DNA of 64,000 bases from a bacterium (lineage in GTDB: Bacteria > Planctomycetota > JAFGQW01). This document shows positions 53,955 to 62,805 of the stretch, piece by piece. The position numbers and the translations under genes are program-made. Position 1 is the first letter of the stretch. Each line of letters starts with the position of its first letter. The notes beneath the pieces are model-generated. The model did no database searches. It was not told the origin of the DNA and saw nothing but the letters and a program-made list of their open reading frames with translations. Location: positions 62,001 through 126,000 of the forward strand of contig JAUHXU010000001.1 in NCBI GenBank assembly GCA_030426805.1, written 5' to 3'.

Positions 53955-55048
53955 GGCCGTCGCTCCCCGTCGTCCCACAACGCGCGGCACCGACGCGCGA
54001 GGTCGGCGTCCCGCCCGGCGTCGAATGCGTCGACCGCACGCCCCGCGACGGCGCGACCGAGGCGCCGCACTTGCGCGGCGATCCGATCGCGTTGCACCGC
54101 CGGCGCGCCACGCATCGCGTCGAGCATGCGGGCGATCACGGCGTCATCGACGTCGCGCACGCAGCGGAAGCCGAGATCATCGCGCCACTCGATGCGTTCG
54201 AGCACCTCGAACGTGATCGGCGGGCGCTGCACGGACTCGTAGACGAACGGCGCGGCGAGATCGGAGACCGGCGGTGGCGCGATCGCCCGATGGCGGAAGC
54301 TGCCGCCGAGGATCACGCGGCCCGAGCCGATATACGGGATGCGGCGCGGTGGCTGCGATGGGCCGACCGGCTCGGACGACTCGCGAAACGACGGGACCCC
54401 GCCGTAGCCGGGCAGCAGTCGCGGAAACCACAACTCCAGACGTCGGGTGCGTGGTTGCGGCACCACGAGGGCGGTCCACGCTTCCGGCCCGGAATCGGTC
54501 CATTCCCAGACGTTGCCGATCAGGTCTTGCACCCCGGCGGCGGTGCGACTCGACGGAAAGGCGCCGGCCGGCGCCGGCTCGTCGAGCGCCGTGCCCAACG
54601 TGTTCGCGGCATACCGCGCGGGGTCGCGACTCCCCCACGGGTAGGGCATGTCGCTTGCCCCCCGCGCGGCGCGGAGCCACTCGGTCGCGGTCGGCAGGCG
54701 CCCGCCCCACCACGCGGCGAACGCCGACGCGTCGGCGAACGACACCCGGGTCACCGGATGATCGGGGCGCGCGGTGACGCGGTTGTCCCAATCGGCCGGT
54801 CGCCCGGCCCAGTCGTGTCCGGTCGCGTCGAGGAACGCCGCGAACGCCGCGTTGGTCACCTCGAACGGGTCGACCAGCAGCGGCGGCGCATCCTCCCGCG
54901 GCGACAGCGCGACCAACGCCGAAACCGGCGTCACGACGGGCTTGGGCGCAACGGGTGTGGCCTCGTCGCGGGCGGTCGGACCGCACGCGACGAGCGCCCC
55001 CGTCAGCGCAGCCAGCGCGAACGCGGCGAGGCCGCGCGCGGTGTCTAC
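53951..55048 (-). CDS. FGE/SUMF1-domain lipoprotein without a clear start codon
   Basis: The conserved domain is a formylglycine-generating-enzyme-type fold: DPFEVTNAAFAAFL, HPVTRVSFADASAFAAWWGGRLPTATEWLRAARG, LIGNVWEWTDSG, RVILGGSFRH and DLGFRC. A hydrophobic leader with lipobox (LTGALVAC) precedes it, so it is probably a lipoprotein. No ATG, GTG or TTG lies in frame between the leader and the preceding gene's stop: at 55045-55048 the stop reads GTAG, with GTA where a start is expected. The next canonical start in frame is GTG 54934, beyond the lipobox. I use the GTA (365 residues). FGE-like lipoproteins of this kind need not be sulfatase activators. The active site can lack the second cysteine, and that is so here. 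Confidence 0.75.
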   Translation of the reverse strand, partial: VDTARGLAAFALAALTGALVACGPTARDEATPVAPKPVVTPVSALVALSPREDAPPLLVDPFEVTNAAFAAFLDATGHDWAGRPADWDNRVTARPDHPVTRVSFADASAFAAWWGGRLPTATEWLRAARGASDMPYPWGSRDPARYAANTLGTALDEPAPAGAFPSSRTAAGVQDLIGNVWEWTDSGPEAWTALVVPQPRTRRLELWFPRLLPGYGGVPSFRESSEPVGPSQPPRRIPYIGSGRVILGGSFRHRAIAPPPVSDLAAPFVYESVQRPPITFEVLERIEWRDDLGFRCVRDVDDAVIARMLDAMRGAPAVQRDRIAAQVRRLGRAVAGRAVDAFDAGRDADLARRCRALWDDGERRP

Positions 55049-55749
55049 GGCGTGTCGCTCTCGGCGGCGACCTCGAGCGCACGGATGTCGACGCGGCGAT
55101 TCTTCGCCTTGCCGGCCTGGCTCGCGTTCGACGCGACCGGGAAGTGCTCGCCCATTCCGGCGCAGGAGACGTTCTTCGGGTCGAGTCCGCATTGCTTGAT
55201 CAGGAAGTTGGCGACCTCGAGGCCGCGCTTGACGCTCAGCTCCAGGTTGCCGTAGGGATAGCGCGCCTTCGTCGCGCGGACGGGGTCCGTATCGGTGTGC
55301 CCCTCGATCCGGATCTTCAGCCCTTGCAGGGACGAAGCGATCGATCGCAGCGCCGTCTGGCCACCCGAGGTCAGCTTGTGCTGGCCGGACTGGAAGAGCA
55401 CGGCCGCACCGACGCGCAGCCCCCAGCTCTCGCGGGTGATGCCGGCCGGCAGCGGGCCGACCTCGAAGCGCTTCTTCAGCTCGGCTTCGAGCTTCGCGTT
55501 CGCGTCGCGGTAGACGTCGAGCTTCTCGCGCGCCTTGATCAGCGACGGGCGGTCCTGCAGCGCCTGGTCGTATTGCAGCTTGAGCGCGCGGTTCTCGTCG
55601 GTGAGATCGCTGATCACGCGCGCCTGATTGTCGCGGACCTCGACGATCCGATCGTAGTCGGCGCGGCTGACGCAGCTCGTCAATGCCGCCGCGGCCAGTA
55701 CGGCCACGCCGAGGCCCCTCGCACGCCGTGTCGTGGTGGTTGCTCGCAT
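55045..55749 (-). CDS. OmpA-family peptidoglycan-binding lipoprotein
   Basis: 234 residues from the ATG at 55749. The lipobox LTSC gives the anchor cysteine near residue 26. A coiled coil (~35-90: ARVISDLTDENRALKLQYDQAL) is followed by an OmpA C-terminal domain (~120-225: IEGHTDTDPVRATKARYPYG, GLEVANFLIKQCGL, AGKAKNRRVDIRALE), which binds diaminopimelate in peptidoglycan. The protein should tether the outer membrane or an envelope complex to the wall. The stop overlaps the FGE gene's first codon, so translation is coupled. Confidence 0.9.
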   Translation of the reverse strand: MRATTTTRRARGLGVAVLAAAALTSCVSRADYDRIVEVRDNQARVISDLTDENRALKLQYDQALQDRPSLIKAREKLDVYRDANAKLEAELKKRFEVGPLPAGITRESWGLRVGAAVLFQSGQHKLTSGGQTALRSIASSLQGLKIRIEGHTDTDPVRATKARYPYGNLELSVKRGLEVANFLIKQCGLDPKNVSCAGMGEHFPVASNASQAGKAKNRRVDIRALEVAAESDTP

Positions 55750-55982
55750 CCCTGACTTGCCCTTCCGCGGCGTCGTCACCGCCGCCGCTCGATTCCCTCG
55801 GCGCGAAGTGCACCGATCAACCAGGCGGTCAAACCAAGCGGTGGGAAACGGCGATGAAGGGCGCGGCCGACAATCCGCATCGGCAACGCGCTTCGAGCCG
55901 CCGGGTCGAACCACCGCCGGCGAGTCCCCCTCGGACCCGCCTTCCCCTGGATTTCGTTGTTCCCGGTAAGGCTGAAACAGTC

Positions 55983-56012
55983 GACGCGCCCCGATTCCCG
56001 CCGGGGCGCGTC
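55983..56012 (-). terminator. Probable terminator of the membrane-bound helix-turn-helix gene
   Basis: A perfect ten-base stem GACGCGCCCC/GGGGCGCGTC surrounds a ten-base loop, 12 bases beyond the stop at 56024. The - strand tail is GACTGTTTCAG, only weakly T-rich. Confidence 0.6.
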
Positions 56013-56023
56013 TCGCGCGGACG

Positions 56024-56587
56024 TTAGTCCGGCGTCGTGAACGTGTCGACCATGAAGTCGGTGACGCCCTGGGTCATCCCGTTGTTCTCGCTGTTCGCGT
56101 AGTTGCGAACGACGATCACGCCGTAGAGCATCGCGAGCGTCGTGAGGATCATCACGGCGACGAACATCGGGCTCGCGGCCTTGCGGGCCTCCTGCGCTTC
56201 GCGCATGCGCGTCACGCGCGTCGTGCGGCGCGCCGCGGTCGTCGTGCGCGTCGTCGTCGTGGCGACCGGTGCGCCGAGGTCGGAGACGTCGCTCTCGAGG
56301 TCCGGCAACTCTTCGTCGATGAGCGTGTCCTGCTCGTCGATCTTCGCGGTCGCCATCCCCTCGTCGTCGTCCAGCGCGAGCGCGTCGGCCTCGTCGAAGA
56401 CGAGCTCGTCGGCGAGCGAACCGGCGTCGCGGCCCTGCAGCTTCTCGATGTCCGCCTTGCGGAACTTCATCTGTCCCTTGCTGCGGAACGCGCGGATCTC
56501 ACCGGCGGAGACGAGGCGCTTGAGCTCCTCCTCTTCCATCTTCAGCTCGTTGAGCGCCTTCTCGAAATCGTAGAACTCGTCGGCCAT
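56024..56587 (-). CDS. Helix-turn-helix (excisionase/MerR-like) protein with a C-terminal membrane helix
   Basis: 187 residues from the ATG at 56587 behind GGAGGTGAGC. Residues ~1-55 (KALNELKMEEEELKRLVSAGEIRAFRSKGQMKFRKADIEKLQG) fit an excisionase/MerR-type helix-turn-helix. An acidic linker follows, then a Thr/Arg-rich stretch (TTTTRTTTAARRTTRVTR) and one membrane helix (~151-172: MFVAVMILTTLAMLYGVIVVR) near the C-terminus. A cytoplasmic DNA-binding domain tethered to the inner membrane is the simplest reading. It may be a membrane-bound regulator, or the domain may bind protein instead of DNA. Confidence 0.78.
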   Translation of the reverse strand: MADEFYDFEKALNELKMEEEELKRLVSAGEIRAFRSKGQMKFRKADIEKLQGRDAGSLADELVFDEADALALDDDEGMATAKIDEQDTLIDEELPDLESDVSDLGAPVATTTTRTTTAARRTTRVTRMREAQEARKAASPMFVAVMILTTLAMLYGVIVVRNYANSENNGMTQGVTDFMVDTFTTPD

Positions 56588-56690
56588 GCTCACCTCCGTG
56601 CGTCCGGGCGGTTCCCGGCGCGTGTTCCCTTCTTCTTCTCCCGCGCGCAATGCGGCGCGGGCGCGATCCCAGTGATTGCTTTCGTACCGA

Positions 56691-57185
56691 TCAATCGCGT
56701 TTCGGCTGATCGCCCTTCACCGGCGCGCCGATGCCGCCCGACTCCTTGCCGGGCTTCGACGCGTTCGGTTTCGGGGTCACCGTGTTGGCCGGAATGCGAT
56801 CGCTGTTTCCGTTCTTTCCTTGGAACCGACGCCACTGGCGTTCGAGTTCCGTCACTTTCATCTTCGCTTCCGATGCGTCGTTGTACGCACGCACCTTGAA
56901 GTCGTACCGAATGTCGCGCGCGGCGACGAATCGGAGGTCCGACTGGCTTCCACCGCGCGCCTCGTAGACCAGCAGAGCTTTGGTCTTCGTGTCGACGAGA
57001 TAGAGAATGGACGTGCCCGAGCCATACTGGCCCGTGACGGCGACCAAGTCCCGATTCTCCGACACCGTGTCGGCGAGCAGCGGCGCCGGCGCCGAACTGC
57101 GACCCAGAAGATACGCAACCGCGGCGATCAACGCAACCAGGGCGAGATCGCGAATCTGGGGTCCGCGTCGGGGGACTGACGTCAT
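56691..57185 (-). CDS. Membrane-anchored hypothetical protein
   Basis: 164 residues from the ATG at 57185 behind AAAAGGAGG. One N-terminal helix (DLALVALIAAVAYLLG) is followed by a ~70-residue beta-strand-rich domain (DLVAVTGQYGSGTSILYLVDTKTKALLVYEAR, DLRFVAARDIRYDFKVRAYNDAS) and a basic Gly/Pro/Lys-rich tail. It probably sits outside the inner membrane. No known family was recognised. It lies between the helix-turn-helix gene and the kinase gene on the same strand. Confidence 0.78.
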   Translation of the reverse strand: MTSVPRRGPQIRDLALVALIAAVAYLLGRSSAPAPLLADTVSENRDLVAVTGQYGSGTSILYLVDTKTKALLVYEARGGSQSDLRFVAARDIRYDFKVRAYNDASEAKMKVTELERQWRRFQGKNGNSDRIPANTVTPKPNASKPGKESGGIGAPVKGDQPKRD

Positions 57186-57267
57186 CGAGGCCTCCTTTTG
57201 CCGATCCAATGCCCGCGGCGGACAGCGTAGCCGGCCGTGCCAGGACCTGCAACTTCTTTTGAAATCT

Positions 57268-58779
57268 TCAGTTATCGACGCTCGGGCCGGCCACCGGGAA
57301 GCGGAGGGTGAACGTCGTCCCCACGCCGACCTCGCTTGCCAGTTCGACCTCCCCGCCCATGTCCCGGACGAGATTGTGCACGATGCTCAGGCCGAGACCG
57401 GTCCCCTCGCCCTGCTTCTTGGTCGTGAAGAAGAGGTCGAACGCCTGGCCCCGCTCCTTGTCCGTCATCCCCGTGCCGGTGTCGGCGACGGTGACGACGA
57501 CCGAATCGGCCCGCCGGCGCCCGCCGACGTCGAGTCGCCCGCCCTCGGGCATCGCGTCGAGCGCGTTCAGGAACAGGTTGAGGAAGATCTGCTGGAGCGA
57601 TCCCGCGTCGGCGGTGATCCGGACCGCGGGATCCACGTCGACGTCGAGCCGCACCCCGCCACGGTCGGCGCGGTGACGGACGAGCGTCGCGGCCGCGTCG
57701 ATCGCGTCGCGGATCCGGACCGCTTTCGGCTCGACCGCCTTGCGCGGACTCGACCGGATGAAGTGGCCGAGCGTCGTCTCGATCCGTTTGAGGCTGTCCT
57801 CGATCAACGCGTAGTAGGTCGCGGCGCGTTCGTCCGGCAGCCCCCCTTCACGCAGGCGCCGCACCATGTTCAGCATCCCCGCGAGCGGGTTGTTGATCTC
57901 GTGCGCGATGCCGGCCGCGAGCTTGCCGGTCGACGCGAGGCGCTCCGCGATTTCGAGGCTTCGCTCCGACGCACGCGCGCGGGAGAGCGCCTCGTCGACC
58001 CGGCCGCGCATGTCGTTCTCGTACGCGGCGAGCTCTCCCCGCAAGTGCTCGAACGCGAGGCTGAGTCGCCCGACCTCGTCGCGACGATCGCCGAACCCGC
58101 CGACCTGCGTCTCGTAGTCGCCGCGCGACAGCATGCGAGCGGCGCGCACGAGCGTATCGAGCGGCCGTAGCACGAGGCGGTTCAGGAGCACGTAGGTCAC
58201 GAGGATCAGCATCGCCGTCCCCGCGAACAGCGTCAGGAACAGACTCGCGTACGGTGCGCCGGGCACGTCGGGCAAGTCGACCGGCTTGGGCAACAGATAG
58301 ACGGCGCCCCACGCGCGGTCCTGCTTGAACTGAAACGGCAGGCAGCGTCCGTCGAGCGGCCCCACCTTCTCGAGGTTGCGCTCCGCCGCCTCCGTCAGCA
58401 GGCGCTCGACCTCGCGCACATCGAGTTCGGGCGGCACGTCGCGACCGCCCTTCGGGTCGATGAACACCTCGCTCGGCACCGACTTGAGGATCTTGACGTA
58501 GCGCATGTCGTCCCATGCGCGCCAGCGCATCAGCGCCGGGATACTGACGCCCTCGGGCAGGACCTGCTCGGCGAAGCTCAGGTAAACGCGGCGGAACTTG
58601 TCCTCCTGGGCGCGGCGCGTCTCGTTCGCGATCGACTGCAGTTTCGCGTCGCGCTCGTTCTCGTAGAACGCGAACAACGCGACGACGACGACGATCGACA
58701 GGATGTTGATCGCGACGACCGCGAGCAGGATCTTGCGACGCAACGATCCGCGCACGGCCGTGCGACGGATCGTCGACAT
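57268..58779 (-). CDS. Sensor histidine kinase
   Basis: 503 residues from the ATG at 58779. A helix near 17-38, an extracytoplasmic sensor region (~40-180), a second helix (~188-210), HAMP (PLDTLVRAARMLSRGDYETQV), HisKA with the phosphate-accepting histidine in IAHEINNPLAGML (~292), and HATPase (LFLNALDAMPEGG, DTGTGM, GEGTGLGLSIVHNL). HEINNPLAG is common in NtrB-type kinases. No response regulator is adjacent. It follows the GspF/PilC gene by 82 bases on the same strand, so it may share a transcript with the pilus-type genes and sense an envelope signal. Confidence 0.92.
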   Translation of the reverse strand: MSTIRRTAVRGSLRRKILLAVVAINILSIVVVVALFAFYENERDAKLQSIANETRRAQEDKFRRVYLSFAEQVLPEGVSIPALMRWRAWDDMRYVKILKSVPSEVFIDPKGGRDVPPELDVREVERLLTEAAERNLEKVGPLDGRCLPFQFKQDRAWGAVYLLPKPVDLPDVPGAPYASLFLTLFAGTAMLILVTYVLLNRLVLRPLDTLVRAARMLSRGDYETQVGGFGDRRDEVGRLSLAFEHLRGELAAYENDMRGRVDEALSRARASERSLEIAERLASTGKLAAGIAHEINNPLAGMLNMVRRLREGGLPDERAATYYALIEDSLKRIETTLGHFIRSSPRKAVEPKAVRIRDAIDAAATLVRHRADRGGVRLDVDVDPAVRITADAGSLQQIFLNLFLNALDAMPEGGRLDVGGRRRADSVVVTVADTGTGMTDKERGQAFDLFFTTKKQGEGTGLGLSIVHNLVRDMGGEVELASEVGVGTTFTLRFPVAGPSVDN

Positions 58780-58861
58780 CGTCTGGGTGGTAGGCGGTCG
58801 CGTCGAGCGGCTCTCCGGCGTCTCCGGTCGGCTCAACGCGCGTCGCTCGTCACCGGGTCCA

Positions 58862-60004
58862 CTACTGACTGCCGAGCTTCTGGATGATCTCGAGCAGCGG
58901 CAGGAACACCGCGAACAGGATGAAGGCGACCGCACCACCGACGAAGATGATCAGGAGCGGCTCGAGCAGCTTCACGAGGCCCTGGACTTCGATGTCCACC
59001 TCGTACTCGTAGGTATCGGCGACGCGGAGGAGCATGTTGTCGAGCTCACCGGTCTCCTCGCCGACCGCCACCATGTTGACGACCATGTCGTCGAACTGGC
59101 GCGTCTCGCCCATCGGCTCGGCGATCCCCTCGCCTTCCTTCACGGCGCTGCGCACCTTGTCGAGCGCGTTCTCCATCACGGAGTTGCCGACGGTGTTTCG
59201 AGTGATGTCGAGCGCCTCGAGCAGCGGCACGCCGGAGTTCACGAGCGTGCCCAGCGTACGACCGACACGCGCGACCTTGTTCTTGCGGTTGATCGAGCCG
59301 AAGCGCGGGAACTTCAGCCCCCACCGGTCGGTCATCAGCTTGCCACCGGGCGAACGGCGCACGAGCCGGAAGATCCCCCAGAACGCGATCGGCAGCAACA
59401 CGAGCGACCACCAGTAGCTCTGGAGGAACTCGCTGACGCCGAGGAGGATCTGCGTGACGCGCGGGAGCTGGTCGGAACCGAGGTCCTCGAAGATCTTCTT
59501 GAACTGCGGAACGACGACCGCGGTGATGAACAGGATCACCGCAACCGCGAAGATCATCACGAAGATCGGATAGATCAGCGCGCCGCGGACCTGCGTCCGC
59601 AGGCGTTCGACCTTCTCCTTGAGGTCGGCGAGGCGTCGCAGCACGGTGTCGAGCAGACCGCCGGCCTCGCCGGCGCGCACCATGTGCACGTAGAGGTTGT
59701 CGAACGCGCCCGGGTGCTTCGCGAGCGCTTCGCTCAGGCTCGCGCCACCCTCGACGTCCTCGGCGACGCCGCCGGCGACGCTCTTCATCGCGCCCGCCGG
59801 CAACTGCCCCTCGAGAATGCGGAGGCTGCGGACGATCGGCAGTCCGGCTTCCTGGAGCGTCGCGAGCTGCGTCGTGAAACGCGTGACGATCTTCGTCGAC
59901 ACGCGACCGGTGCGACGGAGCTTGGCGCCCTTCTTCTTCTCCTTCGTCGTCGCGAGCGGATCGAAGAACTGCTGGCCTTTTTTCTTGCCGGGCAACTTCG
60001 CCAT
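58862..60004 (-). CDS. pilC: GspF/PilC-type inner-membrane platform protein
   Basis: 380 residues. Two tandem T2SSF domains: FTTQLATLQEAGLPIVRSLRILEGQ and GTLVNSGVPLLEALDITRNTVGN, each followed by MVRAGEAGG / MVAVGEETGELD, and three helices (ALIYPIFVMIFAVAVILFI; WWSLVLLPIAFWGIF; LEPLLIIFVGGAVAFILFAVFLP). The protein anchors the secretion or pilus ATPase at the inner membrane. Platform proteins of type II secretion and type IV pili cannot be told apart here. It lies ten bases downstream of the GspE-type gene. Confidence 0.93.
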   Translation of the reverse strand: MAKLPGKKKGQQFFDPLATTKEKKKGAKLRRTGRVSTKIVTRFTTQLATLQEAGLPIVRSLRILEGQLPAGAMKSVAGGVAEDVEGGASLSEALAKHPGAFDNLYVHMVRAGEAGGLLDTVLRRLADLKEKVERLRTQVRGALIYPIFVMIFAVAVILFITAVVVPQFKKIFEDLGSDQLPRVTQILLGVSEFLQSYWWSLVLLPIAFWGIFRLVRRSPGGKLMTDRWGLKFPRFGSINRKNKVARVGRTLGTLVNSGVPLLEALDITRNTVGNSVMENALDKVRSAVKEGEGIAEPMGETRQFDDMVVNMVAVGEETGELDNMLLRVADTYEYEVDIEVQGLVKLLEPLLIIFVGGAVAFILFAVFLPLLEIIQKLGSQ

Positions 60005-60014
60005 TGGCGTCTTC

Positions 60015-61718
60015 TCACTCCTCAGCGATCGTCGCGCGGATCACTTCTTCGACCGTGGTCACGCCGTCGTAGATCGCGAGCAGGCCGGAGTCGCGCAACG
60101 TCCGCATGCCTTCCTCGAGAGCGACCTCGCGTAGGCGATCGGTGCTGACTTCGTCGTTGATCAGGCTGCGCATCCGCTCGCTGACGAGCAGGATCTCGAA
60201 GATCGCCTGTCTTCCCTTATACCCCGTGTGATGGCAGGTTTCGCAACCCTTTCCATAGTGAAAGGTGCGACCTTCGACGTCCGCCGGCGTCAGGTTCAGC
60301 TCGGCGAGCACGTCCGCGTCCGGCTTGTATGCCGTCCGGCAATCGGCGCAGATCCGCCGCACGAGTCGCTGGGCGATCACCGCCTCGACGGTGGCCGACA
60401 GCAGAAACGGCTCGACGCCGATGTCGACCATGCGCGTCACCGCGCTCGGGGCGTCGTTCGTGTGCAGCGTCGAGAACACGACGTGGCCGGTCAACGACGC
60501 TTCGACCGCCATGCGTGCGGTCTCCTCGTCCCGGATCTCGCCGACGAGGATCTTGTCGGGGTCCTGACGCAGGATCGACCGCAGACACTTCGCGTAGGTG
60601 AGCCCGATCTCCTCGTTGATCTGCACCTGCACGATGCCCTCGAGGTCGTACTCGACCGGGTCCTCGGTCGTGATGATCTTGATCCCGACGTCGTTGGCCT
60701 CGTTGAGCGCCGAGTAGAGCGTCGTCGTCTTACCCGAACCGGTCGGGCCGGTGACGAGGATGATGCCGTGCGGGCGATCGATCAGCGCCCGGATCGCCGC
60801 GAGTTCCTGGCCGCGGAGGCCGATGTTCTCGAGATCGAGGCTGACGACGCTGCGGTCGAGCACGCGCATCACGCAGCTCTCGCCGTAGAGCGTCGGCAGC
60901 GTCGACACGCGGATGTCGACCGGGCGGCCGCCGATGACGAGCTCGATGCGACCGTCCTGCGGCACGCGGGTCTCCGCGATGTCGAGGTCACTCATGACCT
61001 TGATGCGGCTGATCAGCGCTTCGGCGAGGTGGCGCGGCGGCGACTCGAGTTCGTAGAGCACACCGTCGATCCGGTAGCGCACTTTGAACTCCTCCTCGAA
61101 CGGCTCGAGGTGGATGTCGCTCGCCTGGTCGCGAATCGCCTGGAACAACACGTAGTTGAGGAGCTTGACGACCGGCGGCGACTTCGCCATCGCCTCGGCG
61201 TCTTCGAGGTCGAGCGGGCCGGTGTGCGCGGTCGGATCGAGCTTCGCGGCCCCCTCCTTCATCGCCGCCTCGACGGTCCCCATCCCCTCGGGGTAGTACT
61301 TCTCGATCGCCTCGTCGATCTGGGTCTGCGTCGCGACCGCACCGCGCACGTCCTGGTTCAGCAGGAACTTCAGGTCGTCGAGCACGCCGGCGTTCATCGG
61401 GTCCGCCATCGCCACGACGAGCGCGCCGTCCTCTTCGCGGACCGGCACGATGCGGAACACCGTCGCGGTCGAGTGGTCGATCTTCTTCACGAGGGCCGGC
61501 GACAACCCGCCCGACAGGTCGACGACTTCCATGCCGGCTTGCGAGCCGAGCGCGACCATCACCTGGTCCTGCGTCGCATGCCCCAGCTTGACGAGGTGCT
61601 CGCCGATCGGGCCGCCTTCGGAGCGCTGGATCGCCAGCGCTTCCTGGACCTGCCCTTCGGTGACGGCCCCGAGCTGCTTGAGGACCTGGCCGAGTAGCCT
61701 CTGTCGCGTCGCGCTCAC
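60015..61718 (-). CDS. pilB: GspE/PilB-type assembly ATPase
   Basis: 567 residues. N-terminal MshEN domain (AIQRSEGGPIGEHLVKLGHAT), then the AAA-type core: Walker A GPTGSGKTTTLY, Asp box TTEDPVEYDLEGI, Walker B LRQDPDKILVGEIRD and the His box. A tetracysteine zinc element CADC ... CETCHH follows, typical of GspE/PilB and absent from PilT. It powers pilin or pseudopilin assembly at the inner membrane. The MshEN domain can bind c-di-GMP, which the PilZ-protein gene suggests is used in this cell. PilT follows one base upstream in the transcript order. Confidence 0.95.
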   Translation of the reverse strand: MSATRQRLLGQVLKQLGAVTEGQVQEALAIQRSEGGPIGEHLVKLGHATQDQVMVALGSQAGMEVVDLSGGLSPALVKKIDHSTATVFRIVPVREEDGALVVAMADPMNAGVLDDLKFLLNQDVRGAVATQTQIDEAIEKYYPEGMGTVEAAMKEGAAKLDPTAHTGPLDLEDAEAMAKSPPVVKLLNYVLFQAIRDQASDIHLEPFEEEFKVRYRIDGVLYELESPPRHLAEALISRIKVMSDLDIAETRVPQDGRIELVIGGRPVDIRVSTLPTLYGESCVMRVLDRSVVSLDLENIGLRGQELAAIRALIDRPHGIILVTGPTGSGKTTTLYSALNEANDVGIKIITTEDPVEYDLEGIVQVQINEEIGLTYAKCLRSILRQDPDKILVGEIRDEETARMAVEASLTGHVVFSTLHTNDAPSAVTRMVDIGVEPFLLSATVEAVIAQRLVRRICADCRTAYKPDADVLAELNLTPADVEGRTFHYGKGCETCHHTGYKGRQAIFEILLVSERMRSLINDEVSTDRLREVALEEGMRTLRDSGLLAIYDGVTTVEEVIRATIAEE

Positions 61719-62783
61719 CTAGCCGAGCCCCAACCGCTGCTTGATGTCCTTGGGGTTCTGCGCCTTGCCGAAGAGCTGCTGCTCCCCGATGACCCCGTCC
61801 TGGTAGAGCTGCAACAGGTGGTCGTCCAACAGCTGCATGCCGAGGTTCTTCGACGTCTGGATCGTCGAGTAGATCTTGAAGGTCTCGTTCTTGCGGATGT
61901 GGTTCTCGACCGCCGCGGTCATCAGCATCAACTCGAACGCGGCGACCAGGCCGTCGCGATCCTCGCGCGGCATGATCACCTGGCTGAGCACGCCGAGCAG
62001 ACTGACCGACAACTGGACGCGGATCTGCTCCTGCTGCTCCTGCGGGAACGCGTCGATGATGCGGTCGACCGTGCGCGCGGCGCCGGTCGTGTGCAGGGTC
62101 GCGAACACGAGGTGGCCGGTCTCGGCGGCGGTGATCGCAGCGGAGATCGTCTCGAGGTCTCGCATTTCACCGACGAGGATCACGTCCGGGTCCTGACGCA
62201 ACGCCCGGCGAAGCCCCTCGGCGAACGACGGCACGTCCACGAACAGCTCGCGCTGCGTGATGATGCTCTTCTTGTGGTCGTGGTAGTACTCGATCGGGTC
62301 TTCGATCGTGATGATGTGGTGATCGTGCGTCTGGTTGATCTCGTCGATCATCGTCGCGAGGGACGTCGTCTTACCCGAGCCGGTCGGCCCGGTCACGAGG
62401 ATCAGCCCGCGCGGCCGCGTGATCAGGTCGCGCATCGCTTTCGGCAGACCGATCTGCTCGAAGCCGAGCAGCTCCTTCGGAATGCGGCGCGCGACGAGCC
62501 CGGTGCATCCCTTCTGATGGAACGCACTGACACGGAAACGGGCCACGTCGCCGAACGCGTGCGCGAAGTCGGTCGTGCCGACCTCCGCGAGCTCGGTCGC
62601 GTTGCGCTCGGGGATGATCTCCCCGACGAGGCGCGCGGTGTCGTCCGCCGTCAGCGAATCGCCCTTGACGTTGACGAGTCGACCGTTGCGACGCACGGTC
62701 GGAGGGCGTCCGACCGTCAGGTGCAAGTCGGACCCCTTGTGCTCGACGACGAACCCGAGCAACGCCTTCATGTCGGTGGCCAC
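61719..62783 (-). CDS. pilT: Pilus retraction ATPase PilT
   Basis: 354 residues from a GTG at 62783 behind GGAGAGG. Walker A GPTGSGKTTSL, Asp box TIEDPIEYYHDHKKS, Walker B LRQDPDVILVGEMRD, the His box HLVFATLHTTGAARTVDRIIDAFP, and the AIRNLIRE-type C-terminal region of PilT is replaced by VENHIRKNETFKIYSTIQTS. Absence of the tetracysteine element distinguishes it from the two GspE-type neighbours. PilT drives pilus retraction and twitching. Its presence favours a type IV pilus over a pure type II secretion system. Confidence 0.94.
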   Translation of the reverse strand: MATDMKALLGFVVEHKGSDLHLTVGRPPTVRRNGRLVNVKGDSLTADDTARLVGEIIPERNATELAEVGTTDFAHAFGDVARFRVSAFHQKGCTGLVARRIPKELLGFEQIGLPKAMRDLITRPRGLILVTGPTGSGKTTSLATMIDEINQTHDHHIITIEDPIEYYHDHKKSIITQRELFVDVPSFAEGLRRALRQDPDVILVGEMRDLETISAAITAAETGHLVFATLHTTGAARTVDRIIDAFPQEQQEQIRVQLSVSLLGVLSQVIMPREDRDGLVAAFELMLMTAAVENHIRKNETFKIYSTIQTSKNLGMQLLDDHLLQLYQDGVIGEQQLFGKAQNPKDIKQRLGLG

Positions 62784-62805
62784 TGAACGCCTCTCCTTTC
62801 GCCCG

